This document shows, in pieces, positions 44,231 to 56,579 of a stretch of 64,000 bases of DNA. The stretch spans positions 415,691,409 to 415,755,408 of the forward strand of contig CM077667.1 of assembly GCA_039707655.1 (NCBI GenBank), written 5' to 3'. Each line of letters starts with the position of its first letter. The stretch's first letter is position 1. The position numbers and the translations under genes are program-made. Under the pieces are notes generated by a model. That model saw only the letters and a program-made list of their open reading frames with translations. It had not been told where the DNA came from and ran no database searches. The DNA is from Elymus sibiricus (taxonomy: Eukaryota; Streptophyta; Magnoliopsida; Poales; Poaceae).

Positions 44231-46415
44231 ATGTCTCAAGATACTACTAAGTTGTGTGACTTCTCAAATACTAATAACAATGTTTTTATTAGTACTCCCA
44301 TACCACCCGCCACTAGTGTGGAGGCTTTTGATATTAATGCTGCATTGGTGAATCTTGTGATGAAAGATCAATTTTCGGGAAGTCCTAATGAGGATCGCGC
44401 TGCTCATCTTAATACTTTTGTTGAACTATGTGATATGCAAAAGAAAAAGGACATGGATAATGATGTTGTGAAATTACAATTATTTCCTTTTTCATTAAGA
44501 GATAAAGTTAAGGCTTGGTTTTCATCTTTACCACGTAATAGTATTGGAACATGGGATAAGTGTAAAGATGCTTTTATTGCCAAGTAGTTTCCTCCTGCTA
44601 AGATCATCTCCGTTAGAAATAAAATTATGAATTTTAAACAACATGATCAAGAACATGTTGCACAAGCTTGGGAGAGGATGGAATTGATGGTTAGAAATTG
44701 CCCTATGATGTCTACTACACAACTTGTTCTTGTAGACTCGTGTTGGGCCTCCAAGCGCAGAGTTTTGTAGGACAGTAGCAAATTTCCCTCAAGTGGATGA
44801 CCTAAGGTTTATCAATCCATGGGAGGCGTAGGATGAAGATGGTCTCTCTCTCAAACAACCCTGCAACCAAATAATAAAAAGTCTAGTAATGATAGTAGAT
44901 ATTGATTTTTGTAATAGTAACAATAAAAAACAGCAAGGTAGCAAGTAACAAAAGGGAGCACAAACGGTATTGCAATGCTTGAAAACAAGGCCTAGGGTCC
45001 GTACTTTCGCTAGTGCAATCTCTCAATAATGCTAATATAATTGGATCACATAACCATCCCTCGACGTGCAACAAAGAATCACTCCAAAGTTCTTATCTAG
45101 CGGAGAACATAAGAAGAAATTGTTTGTAGGGTACGAAACCACCTTAAAGTTATCCTTTTCGATCGATCTATCCAAGAGTTCGTACTAAAATAACACCAAG
45201 TTATCCTTTCCGATCGATCTATCTAATAGTTCGTACTAAAATAACACCATATGATACGCATCAACCAACTCTAATGTCACCTAGATACTCCAATGTCACC
45301 ACAAGTATCCATGAGTTAATTATACGATACACATCAAACAATTTCAGATTCATAATACTCAATCCAACACAAAGAACCTCAAAGAGTGCCCCAAGATTTC
45401 TACAGGAGAAAGTAGGATGAAAACGTGCATCAACCCCTATGCATAGATTACCCCAATGTCACCTCAGGAATCCACGAGTTGAGTGCCAAGACATATATCA
45501 AGTGCTCTCAAATCCATAAAAGTATTCAATCCGGTAATAACGAAATCTCAAAGTGAAAACTCAATTCATCACAACAAGATAGAGAGGGGAAAACACCATA
45601 TGATCCAACTATATTAACAAAGCCTGCGATATATCAAGATCGTGCCAAATCAAGAACACGAGAGAGAGAGAGAGAGATTAAACACATAGCTACTGTTACA
45701 AACCCTCAGCCCCGAGGGTGGACTACTTCCTCCTCATCATGGAGACCATAGGGATGATGAATATGGCCTCCGGTCATGATTTCCCCCTTCGGTAGGGTGC
45801 CGGTACGGGGTCTAGATTGTTTTTTCGTGGCTACAGAGGCTTGCGGCGGCGGAACTTCTCATCTAGGGTTATTTCTAGGGGTTTCTGAATATATAGGATT
45901 TTTGGGCGTCGGTTTCAAGCGAAGATGGGCCACTAGGGGCCCACAAGACACCAAGGCACGCCAAAGGGGGCTGGTGCACCCTGGTGGGTTGTGTCCACCT
46001 CGTGGCTCTTCTGGCCCTCCGACGAAGCTTCTAGGGCCTCTTTTGTTCCAAAAAAATCGTCAAAAAGTTTCGTTGCATTTGGAGAACTTTAATTTCTGCA
46101 CAAAAAACAAGACCACGGTAGTTCTGCTGAAAACAACATCAGTCCGGGTTAGTTCCATGCAAGTCATATCAAAACCATATAAAATTGTTGTAAATATGGC
46201 ATGAATACTTCATAAATTATAGATACGTTGGATACATATCACCCTACTCATGGTTTAAACTTGTGGATGATTATCCAAAATTTCTATGCTGGACTAAACT
46301 TTGTGTCTATAAATCTTCTAGATTCTGCTGCAGGTGGTACCTTTATGGATGTGATCTTAGGAGAGGCCCCAAAACTTCTGGACAACATCATGACAAACTA
46401 CTCTCAATGGCATAC
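44231..46415 (+). pseudogene. gag: E6 gag, broken
   Basis: This is a Gypsy Gag (Retrotrans_gag type). The ATG at 44231 starts MSQDTTKLCD and is open to a TAG at 44585-44587, with the core motif VVKLQLFPFSLRDKVKAWF. The same frame continues after the stop to 44740, where a solo LTR is inserted. After it, gag resumes near 46246 (THGLNLWMIIQNFY, DSAAGG) until E7 starts at 46416. Upstream in-frame ATGs exist, but 44231 follows the untranslated leader best. Confidence 0.8.
44741..46241 (-). mobile_element. Solo LTR (Gypsy, minus orientation) inside E6 gag
   Basis: About 1501 bp. On the minus strand it begins TGATATGTATCCAACGTATC and ends ...CCCAACA. The inverted repeat lies at 45938-46001 and a TATA-like CCTATATATTC near 45898. 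It contains a (GA)n microsatellite (about 45660-45678). No exact target duplication is visible at the junctions (ACTCG / CCCTA), so one edge may be altered. Confidence 0.8.
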
Positions 46416-46976
46416 TGTCGTGGTTTTGTCACGGTAGATGTCCTCATGAAAGGACTTAGGTGTGAGGCCATCGCCGCTAGGTGGCGACTCAAAGGGGTTG
46501 AACGGGAAAGAGAGTCGGGTTTACCCAGGTTCGGCCCCTCCAATGGAGGTAATAGCCTACGTCCTGCTTTGTGTGTATTGATGGATAGATCTCGATTACA
46601 AGGGTGCGGAATCGCTAACCTAGCTATCGAGATATTGTGACTTGAGTCTTTCGGTCCTAGGGGCTTGCCTTTATATACAGGTCAAGACCCTAGGGTTTAC
46701 AATAGAGTCCGAGTCATATCGTGACTCGTAACCCATAATGTCTCCAACTCGCCTTGCTCCTCAAGCAGGGAATTCGGCCGACGTCCTCTGCCTGGTGGGC
46801 CTTGAGCCGCCGTCTTCAGGTGCTGGGCCGCCCGGCGACTAAGTCAGCCACCGCCTTACTTATCTTGTCTTCATATGACACGGCCCATCTCAAACTGCTA
46901 TAGAGCCGTCAATATGTTAACCCGGCCTAGTAGGGAGGGTTACACCGTGGAGTTATATCCCCGACATTAGGACCCA
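46416..46976 (-). repeat. E7 3' LTR
   Basis: 561 bp, TGTCGTGG...CCCGACA on the plus strand. A minus-strand TATA box (TATATAAAG, about 46677-46669) supports minus orientation. Confidence 0.75.
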
Positions 46977-47369
46977 AATTGATTTGAATTCATTCACGTC
47001 AATCTCTTCTCTTCCTTTCGCGGCTCATTATTGGATTTGTGTCTTTCATGGATCTCATAACGCCGGTTTGTAATGTTTCCAGAATTGTCATTTCCCCAGC
47101 ATTTGTCTGTTGTGACGTCATCCGCCGTTAATTCGGGAAATCAATAGTGACATCATGGTGAATCTGACCGTATCCGTTTTATCCCGAAAATCGAGGCGTC
47201 TTCGTTCCCCGAAATTTACTGCATATAATTGATTGTCGCGCTCGTCGGTTGCCTCTTCGGGCTCCCTCCCTTTAAATATTTACCAGGGGGTCCCCTTCTT
47301 ACTTTTCACTTCGACTCTTCGCTTCTTCTTCTTCCTCGAGCCTGGAGCTTCCTCGCACCACTGCTGTTG
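46977..47369 (+). promoter_or_regulatory. Promoter and first leader of the E7 antisense gene
   Basis: TTTAAATATT at 47271-47280 is a TATA candidate, followed by a pyrimidine-rich leader (TTCGCTTCTTCTTCTTCC). The leader is cut at 47369 by a solo LTR and resumes at 55780-55785. Confidence 0.5.
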
Positions 47370-50300
47370 TGTCACAGCCCTAGAATTTGATTGTAATTAG
47401 TTGTGTTAGCTGCATCAACATCATCATGTCATCATATTCATTTTCTGAAAATTGAATTGAGGATTTGTGACAGCCTCAAAATTTAAATAAAAAGGGCAAA
47501 GAACCCTGGAAATCTTATTCAATGGTTACAAAAATGTTCTTATTAATTGTTTGATAATTTTGGCATGGCTTATGAACCAAACCAAAAATATTGAACATTT
47601 CATGGAATTGTTTTGGACTTTGAATTTAAATCAATTTGCTATTTGCATTTGGAAATATATTCATACTATATATATAATATATTTCAAATTCTCTGAAATA
47701 TTTTATGTGCAGTTGGGAATGTCCAGAAAAGCAACATAAAAATATTCAGAAGTGTTTGGCATTGTTTTGGAATTGTTTTGAATTTCAAATAGTGGCAAAT
47801 ATTAAAAAGAAGAAACAACAGAAAAATAAAAAGGAGAAGCAAAGTTACCTGCTGGCCCATTTGGCTGGCCCAGCCCACTGGGGGCAGGAGGGTCTTCTTC
47901 CTCCTGGCGCCAGTCGGACAGGGCGCGTGCCTGCCTCCCCGGGCCACGTCGACGACCGGGATAGACACTGCGGTGCCGTCCCGATCGAGTGCACCTCGCC
48001 ATTCGCCCCTTGCCTCCTCCCTCGCCCTCTCTTCGCCATGACCGAAGCGGCCATGAGCGTGCTGCCTGCCATAGCCATGACCACCGGCCACCCCTAGCCT
48101 CCCCGTGATGTCCACGAGCCCCGCCTCGACGCGCCTGACCTCCTCGATGAGCCATGCAAGCCGGGACGCTCTGAAGCCTCGCAATCGAGCTCCTTCTCTC
48201 TGCCATGGCCGCCGGATGCCGCCGCTGGATTCGCGACAACTAGAGCCTCCCCGAGCCAGTCATTGCCTCTGTTGGAACCGAGGTGAGCCACTGATCCGTC
48301 TTCCCCTAACCCCGTTGCTCCGAGCGCCCCCTAGCTAGCTGCCCCGCCGGAGCCGAGAGCTCCTCGACGCCGGCCATGTCGCCGCCGTCGCTGTGGTCCT
48401 CCAACCGCACGTCCCAGCTCGAAATCGAGCTCCTGGAGCTCCGTAGAGGCCGTAAGGCCATCGAGCCAGCTCGCCCGTGCCCCGCAACCCCGCAGCTGTG
48501 CAAGGCCGAGCTCCGGTCGCCGCCAAGTTGCTCGTTGCCATCGCCAAAAGCCACCACAGCTCCGTGCACCATCCCCAGTCGACGCGGCTCGCTCCTAGGA
48601 CCACGTAGGAGCAAACCACACTCCGAATGGTTCTCTAGGGGCGAAACCCGAGCCCCTCCGCCATTCCTGGACTCGCCGGCGGCTTAACGCTGGCGGGTTT
48701 GAACCCGCTGACCGGAGGTTTGACCTCCCAGAGTCAGTGATAGGTGGGGCTAGCCCCTGGTCAAATCTGGTTTAAGCATTTAATTAATTAATTTGTTTAA
48801 TTAACCCAATGTGCCACTGACAGTGGGCCCCAGTGCCTGTTAATTAGTAATTAGGTTAATTTAACCCCGGTTAAATAACGGTGTCACTGACATGTGGGCC
48901 CCACACGCCAGGTTTGACCTGGACCGACCCTTTGACCTGCTGACGTCACCTAGATGCTATGCTGACGCAGTTAATATTTTCTGGAATTGAATTAAATCCT
49001 AAATGATTTATTATATTCCAGAAAATGTTATAAACTTTGAAAAATCATAGAAATTCAACCGTAACTCCAATGAAAATAATTTATATATGAAAAATGATCA
49101 GAAAAATCCAATGAATCTGTTTATGCCATGATCATGCATGTTTGAGCAAGGTAACATCACCAAGTAGGACATTTCATGATTAGGGCAATGTATGAAATAT
49201 CATTTGGAGTTGGAATTCAAACTTGTTTGAATTCCACTTCAGTTAACTTGGTTAATTGTTTCTCTAGGTCAATTCAGTACCTTAAAAGGCCATGTCATAC
49301 ATCATGTTTGCTGCATCACCTTGAATGTGTTCCTTCTTCTTGTTTTGCCGGTGTTTGTTCCCTCCGGTATATGTGATTCCAACGTTGTGATCGTTGACAC
49401 TGATGAAGAGAAGTATTATCTTCAGACCTATCAGGCAAGCAACCCCCCCTTGAGCATTCCGATAATATCCTACTCTCTCGCTCCTGCTCTGTTATACTGC
49501 ATTAGGACAATGACTATTCAACTGTTACATGTTATCGGTAGTTGAACCTATTCCTTTGCATGACCTGTCTTTGTCATAGTAAATAGTTGAAACCACTTAG
49601 CATGAGTAGCAACTGCTTCAGCCTTGTTGTGCTTACTCATCCATGTTTGCTTACTGTGCCTGCTATGCTAGAGTCATGTCGGGTCTAATCCATCTGGGCG
49701 AGGAATTGGAATGGATGTGTTCATGTCCTACTGAGTGAGAGCTAAGTGTGTGAACACGATTTGGTAAAGGTAGCGATGAGAGGCCATGTAGGAGTACATG
49801 GCGGGTTGTCTCATTGGGACCGTCCTTAAAAACTGAGTTATGTGTATGTTATCCAAGACAAGATACTGCCACACATTGGGTTCTGGTAACTCGACCCCTC
49901 TCGGCTTATTAACCGCCTAGATCTCTGTCCAGGAGTTGCAACTAGTTTCTGGTGTTTGTAGGAAAAGTGCTGGCGGCCGTGCTTAGCGCTGCCCGGCGGG
50001 GTGGGCTTCGATGCGGTAGATGCATAGTGGCATGATGTACCAAGTGGCACCCGAACGGTGGGCTTGGGAACCCTACGCACATCGTTTGAGGCCGTAGCGG
50101 AAACTTCGGCTGAACTTCCGTGCGGGTTCAGTCTCAAATAGGCGATAGCCTTGACTAGGGTCATGTGTGGTTGACGGTCGTGGCCGACTCCCTCGCCGGG
50201 CTTCCGCTTGAAGGTTGCCGAGGTGCCTTTTTTTACGAGCACATGGCGATAAGTGGCGGGAGCATCTGTGAAGAAGTACACCCTTGCAGGGTTATTAATC

Positions 50301-51304
50301 TGTTCGAATAGCCGCGTCCTCGGATATGGACCACTTGGAAAACTTATGTGGTTCATAGACAAGTGAAATGGATACTCTAAAATACGCAAGATAAGTGTGA
50401 GTGCTATGGATGGCCTTCTCGTAGGAAGACGGGAGTGGATCCATAGTGGTGTATTGATTTGGTGAATATGTGGACTCGTGTGCGCTATCCCACCTCAAAG
50501 ATAATACTTGTAGTCATAGTACAGGTTAGCCAAGAGTCAAAGCTGGCTTGCTGCAATAAACTCCACAACCCCCCTTGTTGACAATGATGCATATGTAGTT
50601 AGTTTTGATGTAAGTCTTGCTGAGTACCTTTGTACTCACGGTTGCTTAATTTATGTTTTTGCAGAGGAGACGTCAGTCTCATTAGTGATTCTTATGACGT
50701 GAAGTTCAATGTTGACCGGATTAGCTTGGGGATCCCAGACAGAGGTCTGGTTCCTTTGGTAGGGTCGTTGTAGCTTTTCAGGCTCCTCCAGCCACTTTTA
50801 GTAGATGTCTGTACCCATACATGTTTTGCTTCCGCTTGATGCTTGTATGACTTGAGTGTTGGGTCATGTGACCCCTGTTTGTAATATCACACTATATTGG
50901 CTCTTATGAGTCATTAATGAATACTTGAGTAATAGAGTTATGTTGTGATGCCATGTTGTATCTACGCATATCGTGCATATTACGTGTATGTTTGAAATGC
51001 ATTGGTATGTGTGGGATTCGACACCTAGTTGTGTGCCTTTAGTAGCCCTCTTTACGGGAAAATGCCTCTCTGTGCTTCCACCGAGCCATGGTAGCTTGCT
51101 ACTGCTCCGGACACATTGATTGACCGGCGTGTATCCTTCTTTGCTGCTGTGTCTATCCCTACGGGGAAATGTCTCGCAGTGTAATGGAGTCCATGTAGCT
51201 TGCTATGACTCGTCTACACACGCTGATGACCGACACCTGCATTGCTGGATTACGTATGCCTGTTCCTGTACGGATGTGCCACTTGGGTTCTACAACTAGT
51301 CATG

Positions 51305-53571
51305 TGATACGTCTCCAACGTATCTATAATGTCGGGGGGATGACCCCCGGGTACCCCAAAGACGACGAGTCGGACGGGGCGTCCGCCCGCCCGGGCCGGC
51401 TGCTCCGACTCACACCCGCGGCCGGCTGCTCCAGCCAGCCGGCTGCCCAGAGCCGACTACGTCGTCCCATCGGACACGCGCGGATGAGACGGCCATACCC
51501 AGCAGCGGTGCACTGCTGACGAATAGTAGGATGCTATGCGCGTGACATCATGTACAATGCTACTTGTCCCTGGGCACTGTTTATAAAGTGACCCAGGGAC
51601 GAGTGGGCACACCCACCACGCACACACTCTCACGGGCATGGGCACCCATGCCCCACCGTACCAACCTCACCTAGCTTAGGAAGTAAGCTACCCCTGCCTA
51701 TAAAAAGGCACCACACTCCACACACGGGGGCAGGGGCCTCCTCTCATTCTCATCCCCTCATGCTCACACGTACACACATATGAGGCCAGAGGCCTCATGG
51801 CTCTCCTCTCCCACACAGCTCTAGGAGCGACTCTGTACCGCAATATACCTCATATACAAGACATGCAGGAGTAGGGGTATTATCTCTTTGGAGAGCACCG
51901 AACCTGGGTAAACTACCGCGTACTACTACCTATCCCGTCCCGGATCTTCCACGGCAGCCTTGCTCTCACCTCGATTAGCCACCCCATGACATCTGTTGTG
52001 AGAAAACAATGACATATAATTTTTGCTTGTTCCATGCTGTTATATTATCATTCTTGGATGTTTTACAATCATTTTATAACAACTTTATATCATTTTTTGG
52101 GACTAACCTATTGACATAGTGCCAAAGTGCAAGTTGCTGTTTTTGCTTGTTTTTTACTTCGCAGAAAATCAATACCAAACGGAGTCCAGTTGCGACGAAA
52201 CTTTTTGGAGATTTTTTCTGGACCAGAAGACACCCAGTGGGCCAAAGAAGAGCCAGGAAGGTGGGTTGTGGAGAGCACAACCCACCAGGGCACGCCAGGG
52301 GGCCCCCGGCGCGCCCTGATGGGTTGTGCCCTCCACGGGGCCCCTCCGCACCGCCTCTGATGCCTGTAAATTCCCAAATATTCCAAAAACCCTAGGGGAG
52401 TCAACGAAACACAATTCCAGCCGCCGCAAGTTCCAGAACCTCGAGATCCAATCTAAACACCATCACGGAGGGGTTCATCTTCCTCATAGGTACCTCTCCG
52501 ATGATGCGTGAGTAGTCCACCATAGACCTACGGGTCCGTAGGCAGTAGCTAGATGGCTTCTTCTCTCTCTCTCTTATGATTCTCAATACAATGGTCTCTT
52601 GGAGATCTATTTGATGTAAACTTTTGCGGTGTGTTTGTTGGGATCCGTGAATTTTGAGTTCATGACCAGTTTCTATCCATGAATATTATTTGAGTCTTCT
52701 TTGATCTCTTATATGCATGATTGCTTATAGCATCGTATTTCTTCTTCGAATCTTTGGTTTAGTTAGGCCAACTAGATCGATTTTTCTTGCCATGGGAAGA
52801 GGTGCTTTGTGATGGGTTCGATCTTGCGGTGTTCTTTCCCAGTGACAGAAGGGGCAGCAAGATACGCATGTATCGTTGCTATTAAGGATAACAAGATGGG
52901 GTCTATTCCTACATGAATAGATCTTGTCTACATCATGTCATCGTTCTTATTGCATTACTCCATTTTTCCATGAACTTAATACACTAGATGCATGCTGGAT
53001 AGCGGTTGATGTGTGGAGTAATAGAGGTAGATGCAGGCAGGAGTCGGTCTATCTATTTTGGACGTGATGCCTATATAATGATCATCGCCTTGGATATCGT
53101 CATGACTATTCGATTTTCTATCAATTGCCCAACAGTAATTTGTTCACCCACCGTGCGCTATACTCATGAGAGAAGCCACTAGTGAACCATACGGCCCCCG
53201 GGTCTACTTTTCCATCATATTGCTTTCCGATCTACGTTTTTTGCAATCTTTGTTTTCATATCTACAAAACCAAAAACCCAAAAAATATATTGCTGCATAT
53301 TTACTCTTTTTATTTGTGTTCTTGAGAGATCTATCTCTCCTATCTATCACTACCTAATCGATCTTATTACCGTAGAGAGATTGACAACCTCTCTTTCGCG
53401 TCGGGTTGCAAGTATTTGTTGTTTGTGTGTAGGTGCTGCTTATTGGGTGGTGGTAATCCTCCTACTGGTTCGATAACCTTGGTTTCATAACTGAGGGAAA
53501 TACTTACCGTCGCTGTGTTGCATCATCCCTTCCTCTTTGGGGAAATACCGACGCAGTCTCAAGCCACGTCA
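51305..53571 (+). mobile_element. Solo LTR (E6-related Gypsy), TSD TCATG
   Basis: It starts TGATACGTCTCCAACG and ends ...CCACGTCA, flanked by TCATG at 51300-51304 and 53572-53576. Net length is about 1577 bp after removing the nested insert at 51330. It carries the inverted repeat at 52273-52334. It is similar to the E6 LTR. Confidence 0.85.
51330..52014 (+). mobile_element. Solo LTR of 685 bp, TSD TATAA
   Basis: TGTCGGGGGG...AATGACA, flanked by TATAA at 51325-51329 and 52015-52019, only 25 bp inside the preceding solo LTR. It has a TATA box (TATAAAAA, 51699-51706). It ends in the style of Gypsy LTRs (CACCGAACCTGGGTAAAC at about 51898). Confidence 0.9.
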
Positions 53572-54654
53572 TCATGTCGACCCGGGTTCTCTGGCGTATG
53601 ATTGCTAGTGACATAATAATATATGTGAACCAAAAGACGCAAACGGTCCCGGCCAAGGTAAGGTGGCAGCCGTGGGGATTACCGTGCGTGAGGCCGCAAA
53701 GTGATGTGATTGTAGGAGATATGCCCTAGAGGCAATAATAAATGTTATTGATTATCTCCCTGTTCATAATTAGGTTTATGTTCCATGCTATAACTGCTAG
53801 GGTTCTCGAGTCTACAATAACCACGAGGCTCGGAGGAAGACTCATATGCACGTGTGGAATAATAAACGGTAAAATGTATTCCTAGTCTGGCCTCTAAGAC
53901 TGGCTCAAGTATTGCATGATGATCCTGTTTTCCTGATCATGGGCATGGCTATGCCGGCAATTTTGAGGGCACAATATTAGAAGAACATTTGTGTTGAATC
54001 GACCCGAATTGATGTTATGCTATGAGATACTTCGTCATTAGTTAATGGTTTATAACACAGAGATGGTTAACGTTTGCATGATTCCTTAGACCATGAGAGT
54101 ATCGAGTTTCTTCATGCTTGCTTCATGAACTTTGGGGTTTGTTAAACGTCATCCGTAAATGGGTGGCTATTACGGCGGCTTACGGGTTCATGGAAAAGTA
54201 TGTCAAGTAACTTGATAGCTCAAGATTGGGATTTGCTCCTCCGACGATGGAGAGATATCTCTGGGCCCTCTCGGTGTTACGGTATCCATCATCGTCTGGC
54301 CAGACACTTTGTGATTTGATCACGGGGATGCCGGAACACGGGAACGAGAAAAGAGAACAATACCGGTAACGAGGTAACTGGCATAGTGGACAAGTTGTTG
54401 ATCCACGGGGATGCCAACATGTCTCACCTCGGGCATTTGTAACATATCGCGAAGCAACAGGAATAGCACACGGCAACTGGAGGTTCACTCGAATATTCAT
54501 TCGTGTGGGTATAGGGGTCAATATGGGTGTCCACGGCTCCGATGTTGATCATTGATCGGAAGGGGTTCCGGGTCATGTCTATGCTTCACCGAACCTATAG
54601 GGTCACACGCTTAAGGGTCATCTATCTGCTGAATACTAGACAGGGAGTCTGAGA

Positions 54655-54935
54655 GAAAATCACCGAAAAAGTTTCGGACACCGGAAAAGTTTCGGACAGC
54701 GGAAAAGTTCCGCAGAGAGAACACCGGAACAGTTTCGGTAAAACTGAAAAGTTGTTTCAGGGGATACCATTAAGTTAAATTGGTTTCAGCACATGCCTGA
54801 TAATTCTTGGAGGGTGCCAGAATCATTCTGGAAACTTTCTGGAATTTTCCGGAATGAAAACCGGAAATGTTCCGGAGCTGCCGAAACCGCTTCAGATGCT
54901 TTCCGCAGATGAAAATCACTAAACCGGAATTGTTC
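54655..54935 (+). promoter_or_regulatory. Array of CCGGAA-N-TTCCGG palindromes in the LTR
   Basis: Copies include CCGGAAAAGTTTCGG (54681-54695), GCGGAAAAGTTCCGC (about 54699-54713), CCGGAACAGTTTCGG (about 54724-54738), GGAATTTTCCGG (about 54841-54852), CCGGAAATGTTCCGG (54861-54875) and CCGGAATTGTTCCAG (about 54923). They lie about 200 bp upstream of the TATA box. Confidence 0.75.
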
Positions 54936-55374
54936 CAGCTCGCGTTGAAAATTATTTTGGTGGGTACTGGAAATGTTCTAAGCCCACATGAATATTTTCA
55001 GTTCGATCAGACGCTGAAAAATGTCGTCGTGAATAGTGAAAGTGCCTTTTGGGATATTTATGGAAAACTCACCTTTTGGGATATTTTCCCAAAAAGGTTT
55101 CTAGAAGGCTTGGGGGCCAAGAAACCCTACCCCTTGGATTTCCTATAAATAGAGGTGGAGGGGCTGCCTCCACACTCACTTCCTTCTCACATACAAGTGC
55201 CATGACATTTCTGGCTTCTCTCTCCCTCCCAGCGAAATAGTTTCGTAGAGCCGAAAGGCTGTCTGGGTTCCGGTGGGAACTAGTTCTGGACGGCGAAGCC
55301 CTGCCGGATAGATGACACCGTATGTGTGCAACTCTGTAGAGAGATCGTAGTTTCGGTCTTAGTTCGAGAGTGCC

Positions 55375-55520
55375 TCCCGAAGGGCTGTCCGAGTGACTGT
55401 CCGAGTTTCGATGGTCCTCCCGAAGGGCTGTCCGAGTGACTGTCCGAGTTTCGATGGTCCTCCCGAAGGGCTGTCCGTGACACCGTCCGAGGGACTGTCC
55501 GACCGCCTCCTGGAGGGCTG
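55375..55520 (+). repeat. 43-bp tandem repeat
   Basis: Units start TCCCGAAGGGCTGTCCGAG at 55375, 55418 and 55461; the third is truncated. They lie in the transcribed part of the LTR, after the TATA box. Confidence 0.9.
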
Positions 55521-55882
55521 TCCGGGGGCGGATGAGGGTATACATCCTCGCGGTTGGGAGGTTGTAAATCCTAGCTGCGGGGATCTGCACCGCCGATCGT
55601 CATCGACTCTACTTCCGCTGCGCTACGAGTCGGTAACGAAACAGATCAAACCTTGTATGCAGTCTCCATAGTGATCCTGGGCTGGTACGTAGGTCGGAAA
55701 TTTTTTGTTTTCTGCTGCGTTACCCTACAGTGATATGTTACAAGCTGGATTCATATGACTTAGGATCGGGGTCCCGACAAGTTGTTTCCCCGTCTTCGGC
55801 GACCACTCCCGAGACCGTAGCGGCATTTCTTCCTCGTCGGTCAAACATCCGCACATTCCCGCCGCCACCGGTGATCACTCAA

Positions 55883-56392
55883 GTAAGTCATTTCCTTTGA
55901 CCTAGATCCATTGTAGTTCGTCGAAGTTCTCGAGTTCTTCGGTAGCTTTTCTTTGGTTCAACACCATCGTTGGTTTCGTGAGTAGATCCCACAAGTTTAG
56001 TCATAAAAATAAAGCGACGAGAACACCGGTTCTGTTTTGCGTATAATATACTTCAATCCCTTTTAACATTTAGATGAATTGCATCGCTACTGCTTCTCTG
56101 CTTCTCCATTAGGGCTAGGAAATATTTTGCTTTTTGGGACTATCCTTAGATCCACAATCATAGCTGTTCTGGAGGAAACTTGTTTGTCCTACACTTAGCA
56201 AGGAAAACGTAAGCCTTTGATCTAGCTTAAGTTGCCCGTGTGTTCCGGCCGGTTCGTCAGTGTAAACGTGACCCGCCATATAATAAACTGCCAGGTTTAG
56301 ATGCTGGCTCCATCAGGCAATTTTCTTATCGCGGATAATTAAACCGTCTGCTCTTTAGCCACATGTCTAAGCCGTCTCTTTATTTTGTTCAG
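55883..56392 (+). other. 5' UTR intron of the E7 antisense gene
   Basis: Donor CAA|GTAAGTC (55883) and acceptor TTTATTTTGTTCAG (ends 56392) bound 510 bp, and the ATG comes 11 bases later at 56403. It is inferred from consensus sites only. Confidence 0.55.
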
Positions 56393-56579
56393 GCGACTCA
56401 TTATGTCAAAATCCACCACCACTTGCAACTGGGTGCCCACTCAAGTTTCTGAGGTTATCTTGAAAGATTACGAAGACCATGGGTTCCTGCCGCCTCAAGA
56501 CGTGGTCGGCTGGCGGGTTATCCTTGTAGAGGAAATCCCAAAACCAGAGGAGGGAGAAGTGGTGATATTCTTGGATCAC

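Larger units (their letters stand above)
42476..46415 (+). mobile_element. E6: plus-strand Gypsy element, 5' part (LTR, primer site, gag)
   Basis: The LTR (42476-44010), a mutated tRNA-Asp primer site and the beginning of gag are present. The element is interrupted by a solo LTR at 44741 and by E7 at 46416, and continues beyond the window. It is inserted in E5 pol. Confidence 0.85.
53711..55729 (+). mobile_element. Solo LTR of 2019 bp (probably Copia), TSD GTGAT
   Basis: TGTAGGAGATATGCCC...TACCCTACA, flanked by GTGAT at 53706-53710 and 55730-55734. The start resembles common Triticeae Copia LTRs. It contains an array of CGGAA/TTCCG palindromes (54655-54935), a TATA box (TATAAATA, 55144-55151) and a 43-bp tandem repeat (55375-55520). 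Confidence 0.9.
47370..55779 (+). mobile_element. Long solo LTR (about 4.1 kb net) containing three nested solo LTRs
   Basis: It starts TGTCACAGCC and ends GGGGTCCCGACA. Flanks are TGTTG (47365-47369) and AGTTG (55780-55784), a duplication with one mismatch. Subtracting the two directly nested insertions leaves about 4.1 kb of continuous LTR-like DNA without gag-pol. Such very long LTRs are known from Sukkula-like elements of Triticeae; the family is not asserted. The GC-rich part at 47880-48690 shows many open frames but no recognisable protein. Confidence 0.7.

Noticed and set aside
44736..46246. A clean target duplication for the solo LTR in E6 gag
   Set aside because: ACTCG on the left and CCCTA on the right do not match, so I did not claim a duplication.
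46416..46976. Treating this LTR as a plus-oriented 5' LTR
   Set aside because: No primer site follows it, and its only good TATA box is on the minus strand.
47684..48690. Several overlapping ORFs of 60-166 codons in the GC-rich block
   Set aside because: All frames are open because of base composition, there is no domain or family resemblance, and the block lies inside a solo LTR.
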